Source: Phenylobacterium sp.
Lineage (GTDB): Bacteria > Pseudomonadota > Alphaproteobacteria > Caulobacterales > Caulobacteraceae
Assembly (NCBI GenBank): GCA_020401865.1
Contig: JADCAS010000011.1
Coordinates: 186,001-250,000, forward strand
DNA: 64,000 bases
Reading direction: 5' to 3'
This document shows positions 8,525-18,393 of the stretch, one piece after another. Below the pieces are notes generated by a model. The model saw nothing but the letters and a program-made list of their open reading frames with translations, searched no databases and was not told the DNA's origin. Position numbers and translations under genes: made by a program. The stretch's first letter is position 1, and every line of letters begins with the position of its first letter.

Positions 8525-9234
8525 CAGGACCCGAGAGCGCCATGGTTCTGGCGGCGGGGCTGGGCGCCCGCATGCGACCCCTGACCGATGCCCAACCCAA
8601 GGCCCTGGTGGAGGTGGCGGGGCGAACCCTGATCGACCGGGTCCTGGACCGTCTGGTGGAGGCCGGGGTGCGTAAGGCCGTGGTGAACGTCCACCACTTC
8701 GCCGACCAGATCGAGGGTCACCTGTCCCGACGTACGGACCTGGAGATCCTCTTCGCCGACGAGCGCGCGGCCCTGCTGGATTCCGGCGGCGGCGTCCGCA
8801 ACGCCCTGCCCCTTCTGGGCCGGGAGCCGATTTTCGTGGCCAACATCGATTCCCTCTGGACCGGAGGGACCACTCCGCCCCTGGAACGGATGAAGGCCGC
8901 CTGGGACCCCGAACGGATGGACCTGCTGCTGCTCCTGACCCCCCGGGGCCAGGGCATCGGCTTCGAGGGACCTCGGGGCTTCTTCATGGATGCGGGCGGC
9001 CGCCTGACGCACAGCGCCGACGAGGCCCGCCCGGCCCCCTTCGCCAATATCGGCTTCCAGATTCTGAAGCCTGAGATCCTGGACAGCGAGCCCGAGGGCG
9101 CCTTCTCCATCCTGCCGGTCTGGTGGCGGCTCCAGGAGACGGGTCGGCTGGCCGGCGTGGTCATGGACGCCTTCTGGCTGCATGTGGGCGATCCGGCCGC
9201 GCGGGACGAGGCCGAGGCCCTCTTGTCCCGATGA
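8521..9234 (+). CDS. murU: N-acetylmuramate-1-phosphate uridylyltransferase MurU
   Basis: A 237-residue nucleotidyltransferase that turns MurNAc-1-phosphate and UTP into UDP-MurNAc, the second step after AmgK. The nucleotide-binding signature AMVLAAGLGARMRPLTD is near residue 7, with PKALVEVAG just after. VVNVHHFADQIEGHL and FVANIDSLW (metal-binding Asp) follow. It starts at a GTG overlapping the amgK stop by four bases and its stop overlaps the addB ATG. Recycling of cell-wall sugars this way also sidesteps the fosfomycin-sensitive MurA step. Confidence 0.92.
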   Translation: MTGPESAMVLAAGLGARMRPLTDAQPKALVEVAGRTLIDRVLDRLVEAGVRKAVVNVHHFADQIEGHLSRRTDLEILFADERAALLDSGGGVRNALPLLGREPIFVANIDSLWTGGTTPPLERMKAAWDPERMDLLLLLTPRGQGIGFEGPRGFFMDAGGRLTHSADEARPAPFANIGFQILKPEILDSEPEGAFSILPVWWRLQETGRLAGVVMDAFWLHVGDPAARDEAEALLSR

Positions 9235-12227
9235 GCGACTGGTTCCTCAAGAGCGCAGGGCCGCGCTGGTTCAACATCCCCGCCGACCGGCCCTTCCTGG
9301 ACGACCTGGCCGCCGGCCTGCTGGACCTGACGCGGGAGGCAGGACCCGAGGCCCTGGCGGACGCCGTGGTCCTCACTCCCACCCGGCGGGCCGCCCGGTC
9401 CCTGACCGAGTCCTTCCTGCGGATTGCCGGCGAGGTTCCCGCCCTGCTGCCGCCAAGGATACGGCCCCTGGGCGACCTGGAGGCCGGTGAGGCGCCCTTC
9501 GAACCCGGCGATATCGTGCTGGACCTGCCCCCGGCCATCACGCCTGTACGCCGGCGATTCGAGCTGCTGCGGCTAGTCACCGAGCTGGAGCCGGCCCTGG
9601 GCCGAAGCCCGGGGCCGACGGAGGCCCTGGGCCTGGCGGATGCCCTGGGCGCCTTCTTCGACAGCCTGCAGATCGAGGAGGTCTCCGGCGATAACCTGGC
9701 CGGCCTCGCCGACCTGGACATGGCCGCGCACTGGCAGGTCTCGCTGGGCTTCCTGGAGGGCGCGCTGTCGCGCTGGCCGCAGAGGCTGCAGGACCTGGGC
9801 CTGATGGACGTGAGCGCGCGGCGGGTCCGGCTGCTCGACGCCCTGGCGGCGAAGTGGACGGCCGCGCCGCCGGAAGGCCTTTTGGTCGCCGCAGGGTCCA
9901 CGGGGTCGGTCAAGGCGACGGCCCGCCTCCTGACGGTGATCGCCCACGCCCCTCTTGGCGCGGTCGTCCTGCCGGGTCTGGATCAGGTGGAGGCGTACGC
10001 AACGCCGGAACCACAGCCGGTCGACGACCAGCATCCCCAGGCCGCCCTGCGGGCGCTTCTGGCCTTCGCAGACGTTGGCGTGAATTCCGTCGCGCCCTGG
10101 GCGGGCCGCTCACCAGCGGCTTCGGCGGGCAAGGCCCGGCGCGACCTCGTCAGCCTGGCGCTTCGGCCCGCAGATCAGACCGCAGACTGGCGGAAGGCGA
10201 TCGATGGCGAAGGAAGCGAGAAAATCCGGGAGGGGCTCTCCGGCCTGACCGTCGTCGGCGCCCGGGACGTCGAGGCCTGCGCCCTGTCCGCCGCCCTTCT
10301 GCTGCGCGAGACCCTGGAGACTCCCGATCGCACCGCCGCCCTGGTGACACCCGACCAGGACCTGGCCCGGCGGGTGGCGGCGCGACTGGCCCGCTGGGGC
10401 ATCGTCGCCGACGCCTCGGCGGGCGAGCCCCTGGCCCGGTTTCCCTGCGCCGTCCTGGCCGAGACCGTCGCCCTGGCCCTGTCCGATCCGGCGCGGCCGG
10501 CCACCCTCCTTGGCCTGCTCAAACACGCCCATGTGCGGCTGGGACGCACCGAGACCGAACTTATCGCGGCTCGGAACGCCCTTGAGCTCAAGGCCCTGCG
10601 CCGCACCCGGCCCGAGAGCCTGGCCCAGCTGAGGGCCTTCGCCGAGACGGCGAAGGACCCGGATCCCGCCGCCGTGCATCTGGCAGGGGACCTGGCCCGG
10701 ATCTTTCCGCCCCCCGGGGCCGGGTATGCCGGAGTGCAGGACGCCTCGGCCTGGGCCCGCAAGCTGACTGAAACCATGGAGACGCTCTGCGCCCGGCCCG
10801 AAGGCGGGACCGGCGGCCTCTGGTCGGGCCAGTACGGCGAGGCGATGGCGCGACTCCTGTCCCTGCTGATCGAGGAGGGCGACGCCAGCCCGCCCCTTTC
10901 CGCCGCGGCCTTCGCCGAACTCCTGGGCGCGATCATCGCCGGCGAGAGCGTCCGCGCCGCCCGCGCCACCCATCCGCGCCTGCGGATCCTCGGCGCCATG
11001 GAGGCGCGGATGGCCCGGGCCGACCGGCTGATCCTGGCTGGGCTCGAGGAGGGCGTCTGGCCCCAGGCCGCCGGCGTCGATCCCTTCCTGTCCCGGGGCA
11101 TGCGCGCCCGCCTGGGCCTGCCGCCGGCCGAACGGCGGATCGCCCTGTCCGCCCACGATTTCGCCCAGTCAGCCTGCGCGTCTGAGGTCTTCCTGCTGCA
11201 CGCCCGCAGACGCCGGGGCGCACCGGCCCTGGAGTCGCGCTGGCTTTGGCGGCTCCGGACCCTGACACGGGGGGCTGGCGCCACCCTGCCCGGCCGCCCG
11301 GACCTGGAGGCGATCGCCGGGGCTGCGGACGCCCCCGGCGATTTCGCCCCGGCGCCCCGTCCGGCGCCCCGCCCGCCGCTGGAAGCGCGGCCAAGGAAGC
11401 TGGCGGTGACCCGGATCGAAACCCTGGTGCGCGACCCCTATGCAGTCTGGGCGCGGGATATCCTGCGCCTCTATCCCCTGGACCGGCCCGACGCCCCGAT
11501 CGACGTACGGATGCGCGGCACGGCCATCCACGCGGCCCTGGAAGCCTTCGTGGAGACCTACCCGGACGTCGTTCCGGACGGAGCCGAGGCGGTTCTGGAC
11601 CAGCTGTACATGGACGCCCTCCGCAGAGCGGGCATGGATGCGCCGGGCCTGGCCCGGGAGACAGCCCTGTCTCGGGAGATCGCCGCCTGGATGGTGGGCG
11701 AGGAGCGGGCGCGGCGAGCCGATGGCCGCAAGGTCCATGTGGAGCTTCATGGCGCGCTGACCTTCGCCACCCCGGCCGGCCTCTTCACCGTCACCGCCAA
11801 GGCCGACCGAATCGAGGTCGGACCGGGTCCAATCGGCCGGATCCTCGATTACAAGACCGGCGCCCCTCCATCCCCGGACATGGTCCGGATCGGATTCTCG
11901 CCTCAGCTGACCCTGTCAGGGGCCATCCTCGCCAGCGGCGGATTCCCCGGCCTGGGGCCGATGAGGCCGGAAGAACTCGCCTATGTCCGGATCACCGGCC
12001 GGCGGCCGGCGGGGGTCATCACAAGCGCCCTGAAGGACCTGGACCCCGCGAGCGCCGCTTCAGAGGCCCTCGAGGGCCTGAAGGCGGTGATCGCCCGCTT
12101 TGACGATCCGCGGCAGACCTACACCTCCCGGACCGCGCCAGCCAAGGTGAAGCTCTACGCCAGCGACTATGACCATCTGGCGAGGGTGCGGGAGTGGTCA
12201 GCCGTCGGAAGTGGAGGCGAGACATGA
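9231..12227 (+). CDS. addB: Double-strand break repair nuclease subunit AddB
   Basis: A 998-residue subunit of the AddAB helicase-nuclease that processes DNA ends for RecA. It is of the alphaproteobacterial type. The N-terminal helicase-like part (ADAVVLTPTRRAARSLTESF, near residue 45) lacks a recognisable Walker A motif. Later segments such as RILGAMEARMARADRLILAG and LEEGVWP are conserved. The C-terminal PD-(D/E)XK nuclease carries ILDYKTG near residue 880. The iron-sulphur cysteines of Firmicute AddB are not seen. The ATG overlaps the murU stop, and the stop overlaps the addA start. Confidence 0.94.
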   Translation: MSDWFLKSAGPRWFNIPADRPFLDDLAAGLLDLTREAGPEALADAVVLTPTRRAARSLTESFLRIAGEVPALLPPRIRPLGDLEAGEAPFEPGDIVLDLPPAITPVRRRFELLRLVTELEPALGRSPGPTEALGLADALGAFFDSLQIEEVSGDNLAGLADLDMAAHWQVSLGFLEGALSRWPQRLQDLGLMDVSARRVRLLDALAAKWTAAPPEGLLVAAGSTGSVKATARLLTVIAHAPLGAVVLPGLDQVEAYATPEPQPVDDQHPQAALRALLAFADVGVNSVAPWAGRSPAASAGKARRDLVSLALRPADQTADWRKAIDGEGSEKIREGLSGLTVVGARDVEACALSAALLLRETLETPDRTAALVTPDQDLARRVAARLARWGIVADASAGEPLARFPCAVLAETVALALSDPARPATLLGLLKHAHVRLGRTETELIAARNALELKALRRTRPESLAQLRAFAETAKDPDPAAVHLAGDLARIFPPPGAGYAGVQDASAWARKLTETMETLCARPEGGTGGLWSGQYGEAMARLLSLLIEEGDASPPLSAAAFAELLGAIIAGESVRAARATHPRLRILGAMEARMARADRLILAGLEEGVWPQAAGVDPFLSRGMRARLGLPPAERRIALSAHDFAQSACASEVFLLHARRRRGAPALESRWLWRLRTLTRGAGATLPGRPDLEAIAGAADAPGDFAPAPRPAPRPPLEARPRKLAVTRIETLVRDPYAVWARDILRLYPLDRPDAPIDVRMRGTAIHAALEAFVETYPDVVPDGAEAVLDQLYMDALRRAGMDAPGLARETALSREIAAWMVGEERARRADGRKVHVELHGALTFATPAGLFTVTAKADRIEVGPGPIGRILDYKTGAPPSPDMVRIGFSPQLTLSGAILASGGFPGLGPMRPEELAYVRITGRRPAGVITSALKDLDPASAASEALEGLKAVIARFDDPRQTYTSRTAPAKVKLYASDYDHLARVREWSAVGSGGET

Positions 12228-15200
12228 TCCGGGCGCCCGACGACGCCCAGGCGCGGGCCGCCGACCCCCGGATCTCGGCCTTCGTCACGGCCAACGCCGG
12301 GTCGGGCAAGACCAAGACCCTCATCGACCGGGTCGCCCGTCTGCTTCTGGCGGGCGCCGCGCCGGACGAGATTCTCTGCGTGACCTACACCAAGGCCGCC
12401 GCCGCGGAGATGCAGACCCGGCTGTTCGAACTGCTGGGCGACTGGTCGGTGCTGGACGACGAGAGGCTGCGCCTGGAACTGTCGAGGCTCGAAGGCCGCA
12501 AGGTGAGCGACTACCTCCCAGACGCCCTGTCCGCCGCCCGCGCCCTCTTCGCCCGCGCCCTGGAAACTCCGGGCGGGCTGAAGATCCAGACCCTGCACGC
12601 CTTCTGTGAGAAGCTTCTGAAGCGCTTTCCCCTGGAGGCGGGGGTCTCGCCGGGCTTCGAGGTGCTGGACGACCTGGGCGCCAGCTTGTTGCAGCGCAAT
12701 GCGCGGTCCGTCCTGGCCCGCCGCGTCCTGGGTCCCGACGGCGGTCGCATCGCCGAGGCCTACGCCCGCCTGTCGGTGGACCTTGATCACGGAAGTTTCG
12801 AGGACCTGTTCGACTCCTTCGCCGCCATGGCCGGCGAACTCTCAGACTGGCTCGAGAAGGCGGAGCTTGGCGGCGGGGTCGAGGCCGCCGTCTGGACAGC
12901 GCTGACAGGGTCGGCGACGCCGCTGGACGCCGAGGCGGCCGGGGAGAACCTCGAGTCGATGAAGGGCGGTCCTTCCGAGGCCGCATGGCTTGAGATCGCC
13001 GAAGCCCTCGCGAAGTCGAAAACGTCAAAGGGCGAGCGCGCGGCGGCCGACATGCTTCGGGACTGCAAGGGGCGCCCTGCCTTCGAAGCCGTGCGCGACC
13101 TGCTGTTCACCAAGGACTGGAAGATCAAGGATTGGATGGCGGCGTCAACCAACCTGAAATCCTTCCAGGGCGTGGCCAGCCGTCTTCTGGAGGAAGCGGC
13201 GCGACTCCAGGGGTTGGAGATGACACGGCGCGCCGCCCTCGCCGGACAAAAGACCCTCGACATCCTCCTGCTCGCCCGGGCCTGGCTGACGGCCTACACG
13301 ATCGAGAAGCAGCTGTCGGGCAAGCTCGACTTCGGGGACCTGATCGACCGCACCCTCAAACTGACAGCCACCGCCGACATGGCTGCCTGGGTGCTTTACA
13401 AGCTGGACCAGAAGCTGGCGCACGTGCTCGTGGACGAGGCCCAGGACACCTCGCCCGCCCAGTGGTCGATCCTGAACCAGCTGACCGGGGAGTTCTTCGC
13501 CGGGGCCGGCCGCCCGGCAGCCGCCGGCGCCCTGTCGCGCAGCCTGTTCGTCGTGGGTGACGAGAAGCAGTCGATCTATTCCTTCCAGGGCGCCTCGCCT
13601 GACCGGATGGAAGCCGAATTCCAGGCCTATCGCCGCCGTGCCGAGGCGGTGGGGGCCGTCTTCGAGCGCATTGAGCTGAAGGTGTCCTGGCGATCGACAG
13701 GGGACGTCCTGGGCTTCGTGGACGACGTCTTCGACGCCCCCGAGAGCCGCCAGGCCCTCCTGGGGGGACGGGACGGAGACATCCGCCACGAGGCAAGGCG
13801 CGAGCATCGGGGCTGCATCGACCTCTGGGACCTGGTCCCCCGGCCGGAGAAGGAGGAGCGGGAAGCCTGGACCGATCCGCCAGACTCCCTGGCCGTCAAT
13901 TCCCCGACCCGGGTCCTCGCTGCGCGGATCGCCGCGGAGATCCGCCGGATTGTCGATGCGGGGGAGGCTGTTGGGAAGAAGGGCGAAGAGGCGGTCCTGC
14001 CCGCCCACTGGGGCGACTTCATCGTCCTCGTGCGGCGTCGCGGGGCCCTGTTCGACGAGATCCTGCTGGAGCTGAAGCGCCAGGGCGTCCCGGTTGGCGG
14101 GGCCGACCGGCTGAAGCTGGCCGATCACATCCTGTTTGAGGACCTGAGGGCCCTGGTCCGCTTCGTCCTCTTCCCCAGCGACGACCTGACCCTGGCGGCC
14201 CTGCTGCGCAGCCCCCTTTGCGATGTCAGCGACCAGGGTCTTTTCGACCTTGCCCATGGGCGCGGGGACGCCAGTCTGTGGGAAACTCTGATCCGGAGGG
14301 TGGGCGGGGCCGCGCCCGGGCAGGACAGGCCCGACTGGGCCCAGGCCCACGCCTTCCTCGCCTCGGCGATCGCCGCCGTCGGACAGGCGCCCTACGACTT
14401 CATCGTCGGCCAGTTGGAGTCCGCCGGTCCATGCGGCCGGACCCAACGCCAAAGACTGCTGACCCGACTTGGCCGGGAGGCCGAGGAGGCCCTGGGCGTC
14501 TTCCTCGAGAAGACCCTGGAGCTGGAGTTAGCCGGGGCGCGAAACCTCGAGGCCTTTGCGGGAGATCTCGACCGGCTGGACGTGGACGTGAAGCGCGAGA
14601 TGGAGTCCGAGGGCGCCCGGGAGGTGCGGGTGATGACTGCCCACGGCGCCAAGGGGCTGGAGGCCCCGATCATCTTCCTGCCGGACATGACCTTCAGGAA
14701 CAGCAGCGGATCGGGCCTTGTCCGGACCGCAAACGGGACCTTCGTCTGGCTGGGAGCCAAGGACGACGACACACCGGTTCAGGCGGAGGCGCGGGAGTCA
14801 CGGTCGGCGGAGGAAGCACGTGAGCTCCAGCGCCTGCTGTATGTGGGTCTGACCCGGGCCCGCGACCGGCTGGTGCTGTGCGGCGTCCTTCCCGGGAAGG
14901 GCAGTCCGGAGACTCTGAAGGGCTGGTGGGGGGCCGTGCGCAACGTCTTCCAGGGCCCGGTGAAGGACCGGGTCCGGCGGATCGAGCGCGAGGGCTTCGG
15001 TTTCTTCCGTCTGGGCGAGGATCCCGCAAGCCTTGGGCGTGACACCGACAGCCCCGTTGTCCATGACGCCACCCCGGTTGCCCCCGCCTGGCTGTCCCGG
15101 CCGGCCTTGCCAGAACCCCTGGCCCGCCTGGCCTCTCCTTCGGATCTGGGGGACGCGGCGGCCGTCGCGGCGGTCTCCCCCCTGGTCGACGACCAGGGCC

Positions 15201-15724
15201 TGGGTCGGTTCCGGCGCGGCGAGCTGATTCACCGGCTCCTGCAGATCCTGCCGGACCTGGCGGGAGACGCTCGTCCCGATTCGGCCCGCCGGCTCCTGGA
15301 CAAGGAGACTGGCCTGTCACAAGCCCAGGCGGAGGAGATCGCCGCCGCCGCCTTGGGTGTTCTTGATCATCCGGACTTTGCCTTCCTCTTCGGTCCGGGC
15401 TCACGGGCGGAGGCGGCCATCGTCGGCGGCGCCGGGCTCTTGCCGCCGGGCCTGCGGATCTCAGGTCGGATCGACCGGCTGGTGGTGCGGCCTGATGAGG
15501 TCCTGTTCGCCGACTTCAAGACCAACCGGCCGGCGCCGGCCTCGATAGAGGCGGCGGACCCCGCCTACCTGCGTCAGCTGGCCATGTATTGGGCAGTGCT
15601 GTCAGAGCTCTATCCCGGTCGCCCGGTCCGCGCCGCCCTTGTCTGGACGGACGGCCCCCTGCTGACCCCGGCGCCGGAGGCCCTGCTCCGCGCGACCCTT
15701 GACCAGCTCTACAGGGAGACCTGA
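12224..15724 (+). CDS. addA: Double-strand break repair helicase AddA
   Basis: A 1166-residue UvrD-like superfamily 1A helicase with a C-terminal nuclease, partner of AddB. In order: Walker A ANAGSGKTKTLIDR near residue 24; CVTYTKAAAAEM; Walker B VLVDEAQDTSPAQW near residue 400; GDEKQSIYSFQGA; VMTAHGAKGLEAP near residue 803; RLLYVGLTRARDRL; and the nuclease motif FADFKTNRPAP near residue 1096. The ATG at 12224 overlaps the addB stop and is preferred over an upstream ATG inside addB. Confidence 0.96.
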   Translation: MIRAPDDAQARAADPRISAFVTANAGSGKTKTLIDRVARLLLAGAAPDEILCVTYTKAAAAEMQTRLFELLGDWSVLDDERLRLELSRLEGRKVSDYLPDALSAARALFARALETPGGLKIQTLHAFCEKLLKRFPLEAGVSPGFEVLDDLGASLLQRNARSVLARRVLGPDGGRIAEAYARLSVDLDHGSFEDLFDSFAAMAGELSDWLEKAELGGGVEAAVWTALTGSATPLDAEAAGENLESMKGGPSEAAWLEIAEALAKSKTSKGERAAADMLRDCKGRPAFEAVRDLLFTKDWKIKDWMAASTNLKSFQGVASRLLEEAARLQGLEMTRRAALAGQKTLDILLLARAWLTAYTIEKQLSGKLDFGDLIDRTLKLTATADMAAWVLYKLDQKLAHVLVDEAQDTSPAQWSILNQLTGEFFAGAGRPAAAGALSRSLFVVGDEKQSIYSFQGASPDRMEAEFQAYRRRAEAVGAVFERIELKVSWRSTGDVLGFVDDVFDAPESRQALLGGRDGDIRHEARREHRGCIDLWDLVPRPEKEEREAWTDPPDSLAVNSPTRVLAARIAAEIRRIVDAGEAVGKKGEEAVLPAHWGDFIVLVRRRGALFDEILLELKRQGVPVGGADRLKLADHILFEDLRALVRFVLFPSDDLTLAALLRSPLCDVSDQGLFDLAHGRGDASLWETLIRRVGGAAPGQDRPDWAQAHAFLASAIAAVGQAPYDFIVGQLESAGPCGRTQRQRLLTRLGREAEEALGVFLEKTLELELAGARNLEAFAGDLDRLDVDVKREMESEGAREVRVMTAHGAKGLEAPIIFLPDMTFRNSSGSGLVRTANGTFVWLGAKDDDTPVQAEARESRSAEEARELQRLLYVGLTRARDRLVLCGVLPGKGSPETLKGWWGAVRNVFQGPVKDRVRRIEREGFGFFRLGEDPASLGRDTDSPVVHDATPVAPAWLSRPALPEPLARLASPSDLGDAAAVAAVSPLVDDQGLGRFRRGELIHRLLQILPDLAGDARPDSARRLLDKETGLSQAQAEEIAAAALGVLDHPDFAFLFGPGSRAEAAIVGGAGLLPPGLRISGRIDRLVVRPDEVLFADFKTNRPAPASIEAADPAYLRQLAMYWAVLSELYPGRPVRAALVWTDGPLLTPAPEALLRATLDQLYRET

Positions 15725-15826
15725 TCGCGGGTCCGGCGCAACGGGGGAGTTGATCCCGGCGCGCAGTGCGCCATATCACGTAATCACGTCCGGCCCGTCC
15801 CGGACCTATGAATCGAGGAGCCCCGC

Positions 15827-16153
15827 ATGGGTACTGTCGCCGTCACTGACGAATCCTTCGAAGCCGACGTCCTGAAGTCCGGCAAGCCCGTGCTGGTGGA
15901 CTTCTGGGCGGAATGGTGCGGCCCCTGCAAGCAGATCGCCCCGGCCCTCGAGCAGATCGCCGCCGAACTGGGCGAGCAAGTCACCGTGGCCAAGCTGAAC
16001 ATCGAGGACTCGCCGAACACGCCCAGTCGTTACGGCGTGCGCGGTATCCCGACCATGATGCTCTTCAAGGACGGTCAGATGACGGCCATGAAGGTCGGCG
16101 CCATGCCCAAGCAGAAGATCGTCGACTGGCTGAACGAGTCCGGCGTCGGCTGA
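15827..16153 (+). CDS. trxA: Thioredoxin
   Basis: A 108-residue cytoplasmic thioredoxin with the active site WAEWCGPCKQ (about residues 26-35) and the cis-proline segment RGIPTMMLFKDG. GAGGAG lies 8-13 bases upstream of the ATG. It follows addA after 102 bp, in the same direction, and probably has its own promoter, as is common for trxA. Confidence 0.97.
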   Translation: MGTVAVTDESFEADVLKSGKPVLVDFWAEWCGPCKQIAPALEQIAAELGEQVTVAKLNIEDSPNTPSRYGVRGIPTMMLFKDGQMTAMKVGAMPKQKIVDWLNESGVG

Positions 16154-16304
16154 CCCGCCCTGCGGGACTGCAACCCTTCCTGCGGCCTCGACAGGGCCAA
16201 ATGAGACGCGGCCTTGGGGATCTCAGCGCATGATGATGAAAGCCCTGGGATTCTTCCCCCGTGGAACTCGCCGTGGCGGCGCTGAAATCGTCCAGGAGTC
16301 GGCC

Positions 16305-18356
16305 TTGACCCTTCGCCGGCTCTGTCCGTCTGCTGTCGCCGCGATCGCCCTCGCCGCAGCCGTCCCCGGCGTCGGGCGGACCACAGAACCCATGCAGGTG
16401 ACGAGCTACCCGAGGGAGTTTTTTGAGGGTTTCGCCCCCAGTACAGCGTTCGACATGGTGGCGCGGGTTCCTGGATTCACACTGGACCAGGGTGAATCCC
16501 GGCGCGGCTTTGGCGATGCCGGTGGAAACGTTCTGATCAACGGGGCCAGGCCCGGATCCAAGGCGGGAGGCGCGCGTGAAGCGCTGTCAAGGATTCCCGC
16601 TTCTGCCGTCGTGAGGATCGATCTGGTCACCAACCCCACCACAAGCGAAGCCTCGGGGCAGGCCGTGATCGTGAATCTGATCCTGCGGGAGACAAGCCTT
16701 TCGGGCTCCTGGGGCGTCTCGGTCTCGCGCAACCGGGAAGGGGACATCCGACCCTACATGGAAGCCAGCCTGTCGGGACCGATCGCCGGATGGCGCGCGT
16801 CCGGGAGGGTTCAGTTCGACGCCTGGCGCGAGCCGGCCAATGGTATCCGCAGACGGAGCGGACCGGCGGGTGAACTGAGGTTGTTCGAACAGGAGAGACG
16901 CGTCGCGGACGAGGTGGAGATCACGCTGGCCGGAGATGCCCGGCGCGAGACCCTTGGCGGCGAGATTGTCCTCAATGGCCGTCTGGAGGGAAGCGACTCC
17001 GACACTCGATTCGACGGGCCCGGCTTTATGGGTCGCCAGCCGTCAGGGCCGGCGGATCAGTTCCGCGGCGTCGGGTTCGCCGAAGATATCCTCGAAGCCG
17101 AGTTCGGCGGAGAGTGGACCCGAAGGTTGCAGAACGCATGGTCCTTGAAGGTCCTCAGCCTCGGCAGCTGGCGACAGGAGGACTCCGCCAGCGGCAGCCG
17201 GATCGAGACTCCCCCCGGGACACCGGTGTCCGAGACACTCGCGAACTCCCGGCGCACCCTCATCGAGTGGGTGGCCCGCGCGACGGTTTCGACAAACGCC
17301 GGCGGTCGTTTTCGTCCGGAAGCCGGCGGTGAGGCCGCCTTCAATCGGTTGGACTCCACCCTCGCCTATGCAACCCGTGACGGCGCCGGAACGCTGACCC
17401 CTATCGTGCTCCCGGCCGCCAATATCGTGGTTGACGAGCAACGCGCCGAAGGTTTCGTCAATCTCGCCTACGACCTGAACCCACGATGGACATTGGACGC
17501 GAAGGCGGCGGCGGAGTGGTCCGAAATCTCGGTAACCGGCGACGCCCGAAATCGGCAGCGGTTAACGTTCTTCAAGCCGGCGCTATCCTTGGCCTGGCGC
17601 CCCAATCCCAACGCCAGCCTGGACATCGGCCTGCGTCGAACGGTCGGGCAACTGGATTTCGACGCCTTCGCAGCCTCCACCGAGGTCGGGATTGACCGCA
17701 CACAGGGAGGCAATGCGCAGTTGAGGCCGCAAACTGAGACCCGCGCGAGCCTCGATCTCGATGTCCGGGGGCGTGACGGGCTGGCCGTCAACGCCGGGGT
17801 CTTCCATGAATGGCGCGAAGATGTCCTGGAGCCCGTCATCCTGCCAGGCGGGGACTTCGGCCTCGGGAACGCAGACCGAGCCCGCGTTTGGGGGGCGACA
17901 TTCGGAGCCTCCGCATCCCTGTCCTGGCTGGCTCCCGGATTGCGCCTGGATGCGCGTGGGGAGTGGCGGGACTCCGTCTTCGAGGATCCGCTGACAGGCC
18001 AATCTCGCCCGCTGACGGCCCTCATCCCCTGGACCTACTCCGTGGAGCTCCGGCAGGACCTTCCCCAGCACAAGCTCTCATGGAGCCTACAGGTCGACGG
18101 CCAGGATGCGGAGACCGACTATTTCGTCCCGGAAGTGAACGTCTTCGAGTTCGGTCCGGAGGTGCGCATGTCGGTGGAAAGTAGCTATTTCGGAAACCTG
18201 AAGCTGAGGTTCAGCGTCTACAACCCTCTCGGCCGCAGGTTCACCAACGAAAGAACCTTCTTCGAACCGACGCGGGCGGCGGCGGTCACAGGTCGTGAGT
18301 TCCGCCGTTGGGAAGAGGGACCCTACTTCTGGTTCACGGTGAAAAACGCCTTCTGA
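16305..18356 (+). CDS. TonB-dependent outer-membrane receptor
   Basis: A 684-residue outer-membrane receptor. The start is taken as the TTG at 16305, which has AGGAG 6 bases upstream and gives a clean signal peptide (LRRLCPSAVAAIALAAAVPG). An ATG at 16230 in the same frame would add 25 residues that mask that signal. A plug domain follows (FDMVARVPGFTLDQGE, then GGNVLINGARPGSK near residue 82, and VVRIDLVTNP). The rest is beta-barrel-like, ending in WFTVKNAF with the terminal Phe expected of an outer-membrane protein. No substrate can be named. It stands alone, with no TonB, siderophore or carbohydrate genes nearby, and its codon use looks less GC-extreme than the flanking operons. Confidence 0.85.
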   Translation: MTLRRLCPSAVAAIALAAAVPGVGRTTEPMQVTSYPREFFEGFAPSTAFDMVARVPGFTLDQGESRRGFGDAGGNVLINGARPGSKAGGAREALSRIPASAVVRIDLVTNPTTSEASGQAVIVNLILRETSLSGSWGVSVSRNREGDIRPYMEASLSGPIAGWRASGRVQFDAWREPANGIRRRSGPAGELRLFEQERRVADEVEITLAGDARRETLGGEIVLNGRLEGSDSDTRFDGPGFMGRQPSGPADQFRGVGFAEDILEAEFGGEWTRRLQNAWSLKVLSLGSWRQEDSASGSRIETPPGTPVSETLANSRRTLIEWVARATVSTNAGGRFRPEAGGEAAFNRLDSTLAYATRDGAGTLTPIVLPAANIVVDEQRAEGFVNLAYDLNPRWTLDAKAAAEWSEISVTGDARNRQRLTFFKPALSLAWRPNPNASLDIGLRRTVGQLDFDAFAASTEVGIDRTQGGNAQLRPQTETRASLDLDVRGRDGLAVNAGVFHEWREDVLEPVILPGGDFGLGNADRARVWGATFGASASLSWLAPGLRLDARGEWRDSVFEDPLTGQSRPLTALIPWTYSVELRQDLPQHKLSWSLQVDGQDAETDYFVPEVNVFEFGPEVRMSVESSYFGNLKLRFSVYNPLGRRFTNERTFFEPTRAAAVTGREFRRWEEGPYFWFTVKNAF

Positions 18357-18393
18357 CGCGGCTCGAAGCGGCGCCGTTCTCGCGATACGCGCT

